A stretch of 57,573 bases of DNA, taken from the NCBI GenBank assembly GCA_023388995.1, contig JAEWFD010000035.1, forward strand, positions 1-57,573, written 5' to 3'. The position numbers were made by a program, and so were the translations under genes. This DNA comes from Bacillota bacterium (lineage in GTDB: Bacteria; Bacillota_I; Bacilli_A; Erysipelotrichales; Erysipelotrichaceae). Positions within the stretch are counted from its first letter, which is position 1. Each line of letters starts with the position of its first letter. Of the stretch, positions 51,810 through 57,573 are shown one piece after another. The notes under the pieces are model-generated. The model was not told the origin of the DNA. It made no database searches and was given only the letters and a program-made list of their open reading frames with translations.

Positions 51810-52427
51810 TTACAAGGATAATAATTGCTCGAAGGAATCAACTCTTGCATCGTATTGTTCCACATCCCCAAAACCATACGCCGCATATACAAAGGGAACT
51901 CCCGCTTCGACTGATGCCTGACGGTCTTTTTCAATATCTCCGACATATACGGGATGCTGCAAATGGTTTCTTTCTACAACGAGCTTGATATTATGGGCTT
52001 TCCCCATTTTTGTACGGCCTGAGTTTTCAAAATCGGTAAAGTACTTCCCTAATCCATGGGCACCAAAGAAAGCATCCAAATACTCTTCTGTACAATTGCT
52101 TACCAAAAACAATTTATATCTCTGCGCTAATTTCGCCAATGTTTCTTCTACATGCGGATACAGGATGCCGCCATGCTCTTTCAAATAAGCAGCTTTCCCT
52201 TCATTTGCACTCAACATCATTTCCAGGCGTTTATCAGCCGGAAAATCTTTGAAATATAGTTCCGCGATCTCTTCTACCAATAGACCCATCGCACTTTGGA
52301 CAAGCGGCTGCGGAATTACAATCGGATATTCCAATGCACGAAGTCTGCTTTCAAAAAAACGTGTTGTCGTAAAAGTGGCATTCCACAATGTTCCGTCCAA
52401 ATCAAACAACAAACTGTCAATTTTCAT
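51810..52427 (-). CDS. HAD family hydrolase, phosphoglycolate phosphatase-like
   Basis: A 205-residue hydrolase with a helical cap. Motif I is LLFDLDGTLW (Asp9, Asp11), motif II FLVSNCTEEY, motif III lysine in GKAHNIKLV, motif IV VYVGDIEKDRQAS. It would remove phosphate from a small metabolite. Start has GGAGAA upstream. Single-gene unit followed by a decayed frame and a terminator. Confidence 0.88.
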   Translation of the reverse strand: MKIDSLLFDLDGTLWNATFTTTRFFESRLRALEYPIVIPQPLVQSAMGLLVEEIAELYFKDFPADKRLEMMLSANEGKAAYLKEHGGILYPHVEETLAKLAQRYKLFLVSNCTEEYLDAFFGAHGLGKYFTDFENSGRTKMGKAHNIKLVVERNHLQHPVYVGDIEKDRQASVEAGVPFVYAAYGFGDVEQYDARVDSFEQLLSL

Positions 52428-52551
52428 TATAGTTCTCCTTCATCCCATATTTTCACATAAATTATACCACAGGATCAAAATGCTTACAATCAATTTACTG
52501 ATGATCGCCCGCAAACATCGCTAATATAGCGATTTTCTTACCAAAATTCAC

Positions 52552-52576
52552 AAAAAAAGCATCTGCAACAGATGCT
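52552..52576 (-). terminator. Terminator after dps
   Basis: A perfect 8-bp stem AGCATCTG/CAGATGCT with a 3-nt loop; on the minus strand TTTTTTTG follows. Confidence 0.9.
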
Positions 52577-52584
52577 TCCTTTCA

Positions 52585-53019
52585 TTATTTCAACATTGCG
52601 CTCAAGAACCAGATTTGTTTGCTGTAATTTGCTACATAATCTTCAAACACAGCCACTGTTTCGAAATCGCCTTCGCCATCGGCAGTATTTCTGATTTCTG
52701 TTGCCAATTTGCGCATTGCTTCCAACTCAGCTTTGGTAATTTCCAATGATTCTTTTGTAGTGAAGTCTTTGGCTTTCACTTCTTGAATTGTTGTATGTTC
52801 CAGATACTCAGCCATAGTAGACAATGGGTATTCACCCTTCATCTTCAAAAGTTCTGCAACACTGTCAAAATCTTCAAATAGCTTATCATATAGACCTTCA
52901 GTAAATGTATGCACCTGCATAAATTGTTCGCTAGCAACATTCCAGTGAATATTATGCAATTTCACGTTCAATACTGCCAGGTTTGATAAATACGTTTGCA
53001 ATAAATTAAAATGCTTCAT
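52585..53019 (-). CDS. dps: Dps-family ferritin-like protein
   Basis: A 144-residue four-helix protein that stores iron and protects DNA against peroxide. Ligands of the inter-subunit ferroxidase site are visible in LHNIHWNVASEQFMQVHTF and YDKLFEDFDSVAEL. The N-terminus is short, without the basic DNA-binding tail of E. coli Dps, so it may act mainly as a mini-ferritin. AAAGGAGGAA precedes the ATG; a strong terminator follows. Confidence 0.93.
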   Translation of the reverse strand: MKHFNLLQTYLSNLAVLNVKLHNIHWNVASEQFMQVHTFTEGLYDKLFEDFDSVAELLKMKGEYPLSTMAEYLEHTTIQEVKAKDFTTKESLEITKAELEAMRKLATEIRNTADGEGDFETVAVFEDYVANYSKQIWFLSAMLK

Positions 53020-53211
53020 AACGTTCCTCCTTTATTTTCGTTATGTCATTATTATATCATAGTTTTTCCGGAAAGTGGCAACTGGTGCCCATATCATTCT
53101 CAAAATTGATTAAGAGAGAGTCCCGATACCAAATGAGCAGGACAGGCAGCAAAAGCGGTTACGCATCACCTTATTTTCACATAATTTAATTTTATGAAAA
53201 CCCTGCCAAAA

Positions 53212-53240
53212 TTGTATTTTTTATGAATATGTGATATTAT
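53212..53240 (+). promoter_or_regulatory. Probable promoter of the EIIA-dehydrogenase-aldolase operon
   Basis: TTGTAT (53212-53217) and TATTAT (53235-53240) are 17 bp apart; the ribosome site GGAAGGAG begins 12 bp after the -10 box. No -24/-12 pattern was seen here, unlike the PTS operon at the left. Confidence 0.55.
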
Positions 53241-53267
53241 GTACTTATATTGGAAGGAGCGATCAAT

Positions 53268-53681
53268 ATGATAGGAATTTTAGTCATTACACACGGTGAT
53301 TTTGCCAAGGGAATCAAGTCAGCAGCTGACATGATCATGGGTGAACAGCCAAATTTCAGTTCATTAGGATTACAAGTCGGAGAGGATTATGACGACTTCA
53401 AGGCCAATGTCTATCAGGCAATTGTTGAAAGAGATGAAGGAGATGGAGTCCTGGTTCTTGTCGACTTTTTTGGAGCAAGTCCTTATAACGCAGTAGGAAT
53501 GAATACCAGCAAACTACGGGAAGAAGGACATCAATTTCGTTTGGTAACCGGTGTTAATCTGCCAATGTTGATCGAAGCACTGGATGCTCGCAGCCGCTCT
53601 TCTTTAGATGAGTTATACCCGCTGGTAATGGAAACCGCAAAAGAAAATATCAAAGAAATGTTCACAGAACTTGGCTTATAA
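53268..53681 (+). CDS. Lone mannose-class PTS EIIA protein
   Basis: A 137-residue phosphocarrier: MIGILVITHGDFAKGIKSAAD with the phosphorylated His9, and LVDFFGASPYNA near 68-79 as the conserved loop. An in-frame TTG lies 18 nt upstream, but the ATG at 53268 has GGAAGGAG before it. No EIIB, EIIC or EIID follows; the gene heads an operon with a dehydrogenase and a KDPG-type aldolase. It differs clearly from the EIIA at 4344-4769, so it either serves a permease coded elsewhere or regulates by its phosphorylation state. Confidence 0.92.
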   Translation: MIGILVITHGDFAKGIKSAADMIMGEQPNFSSLGLQVGEDYDDFKANVYQAIVERDEGDGVLVLVDFFGASPYNAVGMNTSKLREEGHQFRLVTGVNLPMLIEALDARSRSSLDELYPLVMETAKENIKEMFTELGL

Positions 53682-53699
53682 ACGAAAGAAGGAAAGCAC

Positions 53700-54629
53700 A
53701 TGAAACGAGTTTTAATTACCCCACGTTCCTTTGGGCAATATGATCAAACACCATATCGCAAACTGGAAGAAGCCGGTATCGAAGTGATCATGAATCCCTA
53801 TCGTCGAATTATGACAGAAGAAGAATTAACTGCTTTGATCGCGGATGTAGATGGGATCATCGTTGGTGTCGATCCGCTCAACGCTAACGTGCTGAGACAT
53901 GCCAAGCAGTTAAAAGCAATTGCGAAGTATGGCGTTGGAACTGATAACATCGATTTGCCATATGCCAAAGAGCATGGTATTGATGTATCTATTACAAAAA
54001 ATGCCAATAGTGATGCTGTTGCTGACTATGCCTTTGCATTGATGATGGCTGTAGCCAGAAAAATACTGCCGATTGACAAACAATGCCGGCAAAATGACTG
54101 GAAGAAAATTACCAGCATCGATATTTTCAAAAAGAAAATCGGCATTTTAGGATTTGGCAATATTGGCAAAGGAGTTGCACTGCGGGCCAAGGGATTCCAG
54201 ATGGATGTTTTGGCTTACGATGTGTACCAAGATGAAGCATTTGCCCAAGAACATGGTGTACGTTTTACTTCCGTTGATGAAATTTTGCGGACTTGTGATT
54301 TTATTTCCGTGCACTTGCCCTTGACGAGCGAAACCCGTAATTTAATTGACAAAGATGCATTCGAAATGATGAAAGAAACAGCCGTTCTTGTCAATACTGC
54401 CAGAGGCGGCATTATCAATGAAGACGCTCTTTACGATGCACTCGCCGCAAACCGTATTTATGGTGCAGGAATTGACGTCTTCCAGCAGGAACCACCAGCC
54501 AGAACTGATTTCTATGAGCTGGATAATCTAATTATCGGTTCCCATTGTTCCGCTTCAACACAAGGCGCTGTTGACAATATGAGTTTATTTGCAGTCGAAA
54601 ATATCATCGCTGCATTGGAGGGTAAATAA
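53700..54629 (+). CDS. D-isomer specific 2-hydroxyacid dehydrogenase
   Basis: A 309-residue NAD(P)-dependent dehydrogenase of the SerA-like group. Nucleotide site GILGFGNIGKG near 146-156; catalytic arginine in TARGGIINED, glutamate in DVFQQEPP and histidine in IGSHCSAST are at the expected places. There is no ACT or other regulatory domain, so it is not a full PGDH. It lies between EIIA and a KDPG-type aldolase, pointing to oxidation or reduction of a sugar acid, perhaps the 2-keto/2-hydroxy pair. Substrate not known. Confidence 0.88.
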   Translation: MKRVLITPRSFGQYDQTPYRKLEEAGIEVIMNPYRRIMTEEELTALIADVDGIIVGVDPLNANVLRHAKQLKAIAKYGVGTDNIDLPYAKEHGIDVSITKNANSDAVADYAFALMMAVARKILPIDKQCRQNDWKKITSIDIFKKKIGILGFGNIGKGVALRAKGFQMDVLAYDVYQDEAFAQEHGVRFTSVDEILRTCDFISVHLPLTSETRNLIDKDAFEMMKETAVLVNTARGGIINEDALYDALAANRIYGAGIDVFQQEPPARTDFYELDNLIIGSHCSASTQGAVDNMSLFAVENIIAALEGK

Positions 54630-54630
54630 C

Positions 54631-55263
54631 ATGGATAAATTAGCAGTCATTCAAAGAGTGATGAACGACAAATTAGTTGCCGTGATTCGCGCCGAGTCCA
54701 AAGAACAAGGCATTCGTGTTTGCGAAGCCGTTGCTAAAGGCGGCATCAAAATTTTAGAAGTAACGCTTACAGTACCAGGTGCCATTGAAATCATCAAAGA
54801 GTTAAGTGCTAACTTTGCAGGTACCGATGTCTTGGTAGGTGCAGGAACAGTTCTGGATTCGGAAACCGCTCGCCAGGCAATTCTCGCTGGTGCTAAGTTC
54901 ATTGTAAGCCCTAGTTACAACGAAGGATTGATTCGCTTGTGCAATCGCTACCGCATTGCCTGTATGCCAGGTGCAATGACGGTGCAGGAAGTCGTGCAAT
55001 GCCTTGACATGGGTGCTGATATTGTGAAAGTGTTCCCAGGTTCCGCATTTGGTCCTTCTATCATTAAAGATTTTAAGGGACCATTGCCGCAAGCCAACTT
55101 CATGCCTACCGGCGGTGTCTCCATTGACAATGTCAATGAATGGCTGAAAGCAGGTGCCGTTGCAGTTGGCACCGGCGGCAGCTTGACAGCAGGAGCGAAA
55201 ACCGGCGATTATGAGGCAGTCACCAAAGCTGCGCAAGAATTCGTTGCGAAAGTACACGACTAA
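54631..55263 (+). CDS. KDPG/KHG aldolase family protein
   Basis: A 210-residue class I aldolase that splits 2-keto-3-deoxy-6-phosphogluconate or a related keto-acid into pyruvate and an aldehyde. The catalytic glutamate is in KILEVTLTVPGA, and the Schiff-base lysine in GADIVKVFPGSAFGP; FMPTGGVSIDNVNEW binds the phosphate. The ATG at 54631 is 1 bp after the dehydrogenase stop, with GGAGGG upstream. With the DgaE-like enzyme encoded on the facing operon, it could complete the route glucosaminate 6-phosphate to KDPG to pyruvate and glyceraldehyde 3-phosphate. Confidence 0.93.
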   Translation: MDKLAVIQRVMNDKLVAVIRAESKEQGIRVCEAVAKGGIKILEVTLTVPGAIEIIKELSANFAGTDVLVGAGTVLDSETARQAILAGAKFIVSPSYNEGLIRLCNRYRIACMPGAMTVQEVVQCLDMGADIVKVFPGSAFGPSIIKDFKGPLPQANFMPTGGVSIDNVNEWLKAGAVAVGTGGSLTAGAKTGDYEAVTKAAQEFVAKVHD

Positions 55264-55270
55264 TATACAC

Positions 55271-55295
55271 AAGGAATCTTCGGATTCCTTTTTTT
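55271..55295 (+). terminator. Terminator after the aldolase gene
   Basis: AAGGAATC pairs with GATTCCTT across a TTCG tetraloop, followed by TTTTT. Very strong. Confidence 0.92.
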
Positions 55296-55298
55296 AAT

Positions 55299-55320
55299 GA
55301 AAAAAGGGCCTTTTGCCCTT
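55299..55320 (-). terminator. Terminator after the Cof-type HAD gene
   Basis: On the minus strand AAGGGC pairs with GCCCTT across AAAAG and is followed by TTTTTC. It stands back to back with the aldolase terminator. Confidence 0.8.
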
Positions 55321-55377
55321 ATCCATAAATTATAAGATTAATGGTCTGCAATCTGCATCCCATCCACCTAATATGTA

Positions 55378-56265
55378 CTATTTTTTTACAAATAAAGATT
55401 GATAGTTTGCGATTCCGGCAGCTACCCCATCCTCTTCATGCGAACTCGTTTGGTCAAACGCCCTTTCCTTCACAAGTTCCAACGCATTTCCCATGGCAAC
55501 ACTATAAAGAACCTGATCAAACATGGAAAGGTCATTTTCACCATCACCAAATACAAGAACTTCGTCTTTTTGAATTGCATGTTTTTGCATCAAACGCTGC
55601 AATGCATTCCCTTTGCTGATTCCCTTAGGAGCAAATTCGATGATTCGCTCTGTCACTTGCACAACCTCAAACTGGTCAGACAGCCGCTCTTTGATGATCT
55701 TTGCGTGAGCAGCAATCCATTCAGGTTCTTGATTGGCCGCAATTTTGTTCAGTGCATCCGGCATTTGCGACACTTCCCTAATCGCATACTGATACGGATA
55801 TCCATTCCTTACGTCAGAGACGGGAATAAAATCACCCCCAAGCCATGGAAAATCTTCAGGAATGTTATTCTCTTTCCGATAGTTTGACTTAACCTCCAGC
55901 AGAGCATCCGGAATATGAAAGAAAATCGTATCATCCAAATATCCTTGGATTTCTGCACCTAATTCATGCAGGCACGCAAAAATCCGCTGAATCTGCTCTT
56001 TATTCAAACGACCATAGATCGTTCTGCTGCCGGTGGCCAACTCTTGAATAGCCATACCATTCACTTCAATAAAATAACCCCCGTATTTCTGCATTTCCAG
56101 TTGTTCCCCATATGGTTTGAGCCGCGTTCTGCTGCGCCCGCTTGCTAAAATTACTTTTACACCTTGCTTCTGACATGCAATCAGCGCTTCTTTAACCTTT
56201 GGTGTAATTTCTTGCGCACGGTTCAGCAATGTCCCGTCCATATCTGTCACAATCCATTTAATCAT
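55378..56265 (-). CDS. Cof-type HAD-IIB phosphatase
   Basis: A 295-residue sugar-phosphate or phosphocarbohydrate phosphatase. Motif I VTDMDGTLL (Asp8, Asp10), motif II LASGRSRTRLKPYG, lysine in GISKGNALQRLM, motif IV VFGDGENDLSMF; the inserted cap (about 85-190) is the Cof type. It begins 9 bp after the DgaE-like gene and forms an operon with it. A role in removing dead-end phosphate esters of the pathway is plausible. Confidence 0.92.
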   Translation of the reverse strand: MIKWIVTDMDGTLLNRAQEITPKVKEALIACQKQGVKVILASGRSRTRLKPYGEQLEMQKYGGYFIEVNGMAIQELATGSRTIYGRLNKEQIQRIFACLHELGAEIQGYLDDTIFFHIPDALLEVKSNYRKENNIPEDFPWLGGDFIPVSDVRNGYPYQYAIREVSQMPDALNKIAANQEPEWIAAHAKIIKERLSDQFEVVQVTERIIEFAPKGISKGNALQRLMQKHAIQKDEVLVFGDGENDLSMFDQVLYSVAMGNALELVKERAFDQTSSHEEDGVAAGIANYQSLFVKK

Positions 56266-56274
56266 GTTTTCTCC

Positions 56275-57393
56275 TTATCTTTGCAACATTTGCAGGCGAT
56301 GATAAATCTCATCCAATTCAGCCTTCGAATTCAAGGGCCGCGGATCAATCGCCAGCACTCCGGCATGTGCTTCCGGATCTCTCGTATAGATTGCCGGATT
56401 TTGAATCATCATAATATCCGAAGCTTCCTGGGCACTCATGCCATATTGCCTCTCATCAAATAGTATCTTGGCACGATAAATCTTACGCCCTGCTTCATCT
56501 TGTGTCAGTAAGCATGACAGCCCCTTGATCCGGTTGACCTTTTCCATAAAATCTTCCAGATCATAAACCGTAATGATGGGTTCCTTGACTCTTGTCTTAT
56601 ATAGTTCTATCGCTTTCACAAGACCTAGAATATTTTCTTTTCCGATTTTCATCGCTCTTCCGATGCCTTTATATTGCAGGCGCATATTCTCTGCTTTCTC
56701 TACATCCTTGCAGGCAACAAGTCCTGATGTCGGGCCACAAATCGCTTTATTGCCGCTGAAGCAGACAAAATCTGCACCATAGCTGGTAAATGCTCCCAGA
56801 TCCTCGTCTGCGCCGGCATCCACAATCACCGGTATATTGCGTTGATTTCCCAAAGCAATTACCTCGGGAATGGAAACCATATTATGTTGCACGCAATAGT
56901 GGCTATGCACCATCATAATCGCCAAAGTCCGTTCATTGATAGCTCCGATGACATCTTGTATTGTAGAGCGATTGGCATATCCGACTTCAACTACCTTTGC
57001 ACCTCCAAGCTCCATCATCAGACTTAGAGGGACACTGTAGTTAATATTATGGCCGCAAAGCAAAATCACTTCTCGTTTCGAAGTCTGCGCTAATGTATCA
57101 TAAAAATTCTGGGTTTTATACAAATCATTTCCGCAAATCAGCGATGCAATCGACAAGGCAATACCCGCAGAGGTGCTTGATGTTACACAAGCATCGGGGC
57201 ATCCGATCAATTCCCCGATGCGCTTGCCGGACCATTCCAGAAGCTCATCGATTACAACATAATTTTTGGCAGCCTCAACAAGCACCTTTCCAACTTCATC
57301 GTCAATAACCGAAACCCCTAGCCGTGTCATGCGTCCCGATGCATTGATGACTGCTTTCAACCCTAATTCCCGATATATATTATTGTATTCCAT
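56275..57393 (-). CDS. DgaE/SelA-like PLP-dependent enzyme
   Basis: A 372-residue PLP enzyme of the SelA-like group, to which D-glucosaminate-6-phosphate ammonia-lyase (DgaE) belongs. The N-terminal VINASGRMTRLGVSV resembles SelA-like proteins; VTSSTSAGIALSIASLICG binds the cofactor phosphate; the PLP lysine lies in CFSGNKAICGPTSG near residue 210. True SelA (about 460 residues, with a tRNA-binding N-terminal domain) is longer. The frame is open upstream, but the ATG at 57393 has GGAGG at the right distance and fits the family length. Followed by a HAD phosphatase; the likely partner aldolase faces it. Other ammonia lyases or racemase-like reactions on sugar acids remain possible. Confidence 0.85.
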   Translation of the reverse strand: MEYNNIYRELGLKAVINASGRMTRLGVSVIDDEVGKVLVEAAKNYVVIDELLEWSGKRIGELIGCPDACVTSSTSAGIALSIASLICGNDLYKTQNFYDTLAQTSKREVILLCGHNINYSVPLSLMMELGGAKVVEVGYANRSTIQDVIGAINERTLAIMMVHSHYCVQHNMVSIPEVIALGNQRNIPVIVDAGADEDLGAFTSYGADFVCFSGNKAICGPTSGLVACKDVEKAENMRLQYKGIGRAMKIGKENILGLVKAIELYKTRVKEPIITVYDLEDFMEKVNRIKGLSCLLTQDEAGRKIYRAKILFDERQYGMSAQEASDIMMIQNPAIYTRDPEAHAGVLAIDPRPLNSKAELDEIYHRLQMLQR

Positions 57394-57424
57394 TGCTAGC
57401 CTCCGTACTGACCTTATACTTACT

Positions 57425-57453
57425 ATTATAACGCAAAATCCTACATAAATCGA
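57425..57453 (-). promoter_or_regulatory. Probable promoter at the intron junction
   Basis: TATAAT (57430-57425) lies 37 bp before the DgaE-like start codon; 17 bp further upstream is TCGATT (57453-57448), the very end of the group II intron. If used, the -35 box is supplied by intron sequence. Confidence 0.4.
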
Positions 57454-57573
57454 GTAGAGGCTAGTAATCAATAAAGTTACTTCGCCCCTCTCCTGCCACC
57501 GTACGTACCGTTCGGTATACGGCGGCTCATAAGTTTACAGTTTTGTAGTAATCTGAAAAATAGATATATCCAT
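57448..57573 (-). mobile_element. 3' end of a group II intron (domains V and VI)
   Basis: Domain V is recognised at 57495-57528: exactly 34 nt, starting GAGCCG and folding as a 9-bp lower stem (one G-U), a 2-nt bulge (CG), a 4-bp upper stem and a GAAC tetraloop. Domain VI follows (57494 to about 57450): GAGGGGC...GAAGTAA pairs with TTAC...GCCTC with unpaired A residues near the 3' side. The 3' splice end would be at CTCGAT or CTCGATT, about 57448-57450. The intron runs off the right edge; the maturase ends just before domain V. Confidence 0.85.
57527..57573 (-). CDS. Group II intron maturase/reverse transcriptase, C-terminal fragment
   Basis: The last 14 codons seen, GYIYFSDYYKTVNL, then TGA at 57529-57527. 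The stop codon overlaps the first bases of domain V, as in introns whose protein is coded in domain IV. Only the tail is inside the window; identification rests mainly on the RNA structure after it. Confidence 0.6.
   Translation of the reverse strand, partial: GYIYFSDYYKTVNL

Noticed and set aside
56275..57393. Call as SelA (selenocysteine synthase)
   Set aside because: Too short, lacks the tRNA-binding N-terminal domain, and sits with sugar-acid genes, away from selD; DgaE-like fits better.

Overview
The window looks like a chromosomal piece of a low-GC, gut-type Firmicute (Bacillota). An Erysipelotrichia or clostridial relative fits best: the DNA is AT-rich, ribosome binding sites are strong AGGAGG type, mannose-family PTS genes sit with a LevR-type activator and sigma-54, and there is a collagen-like surface protein, a SelD/SelU pair and a Gram-positive type Pel exopolysaccharide locus. 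Species is inference; no rRNA or other phylogenetic marker is present.

Layout. (1) 1-9.2 kb: a minus-strand operon of a mannose-class PTS (EIIA, EIIB, EIIC, EIID), an M20 amidohydrolase and an EamA transporter. It has a textbook -24/-12 sigma-54 promoter at 4802-4817, the gene for its LevR-type activator, and, divergently, the gene for sigma-54 itself: a compact self-contained sigma-54 regulon. (2) 9.5-12.6 kb: an arsenic cluster arsR-arsC / arsD-arsA made of two transcription units with matching promoters and putative operators, but with no ArsB or Acr3 pump. (3) 12.9-24 kb: a soluble methyl-accepting-type protein, a collagen-repeat protein, selD-selU for 2-selenouridine in tRNA, a lipoprotein with a truncated duplicate, an orphan isoprenoid-synthase-like protein, and a heterodimeric ABC exporter.

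(4) 24-49.5 kb: about 25 kb of exopolysaccharide genes. The left part is a three-gene operon with a BcsA-like GT2 synthase carrying a PilZ domain (plus a second degenerate one), a GT2-GtrA fusion and a GT-C-like membrane protein. The middle has GT2 enzymes, a hexapeptide acyltransferase, a Wzx-type flippase and two unrecognised proteins, one with a ParB-like DGSHR motif. The right part is a Pel-type operon read leftward: DUF2304 protein, SDR-fused PelD with a degenerate GGDEF domain, PelE, a GT-C-like protein, a DPM1-like GT2, a DUF2194/PelA-position protein, PelF, PelG, GT2, a DUF4874/DUF4832 protein and GT2. Two different c-di-GMP receptor architectures in neighbouring glycan operons suggest that c-di-GMP controls this region, although no cyclase or phosphodiesterase is in the window.

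(5) 50-57.6 kb: an orphan prepilin peptidase, a membrane protein, a HAD phosphatase followed by a decayed reading frame, Dps, and a sugar-acid module. This module has a lone mannose-class EIIA, a 2-hydroxyacid dehydrogenase and a KDPG-type aldolase on the plus strand, facing a HAD phosphatase and a DgaE/SelA-like PLP enzyme on the minus strand. The right edge holds the 3' end of a group II intron (maturase C-terminus, domain V and domain VI), sitting just upstream of the DgaE-like gene.

Starts were moved inward for many genes where a good ribosome binding site and the family N-terminus agree; these choices are stated entry by entry.
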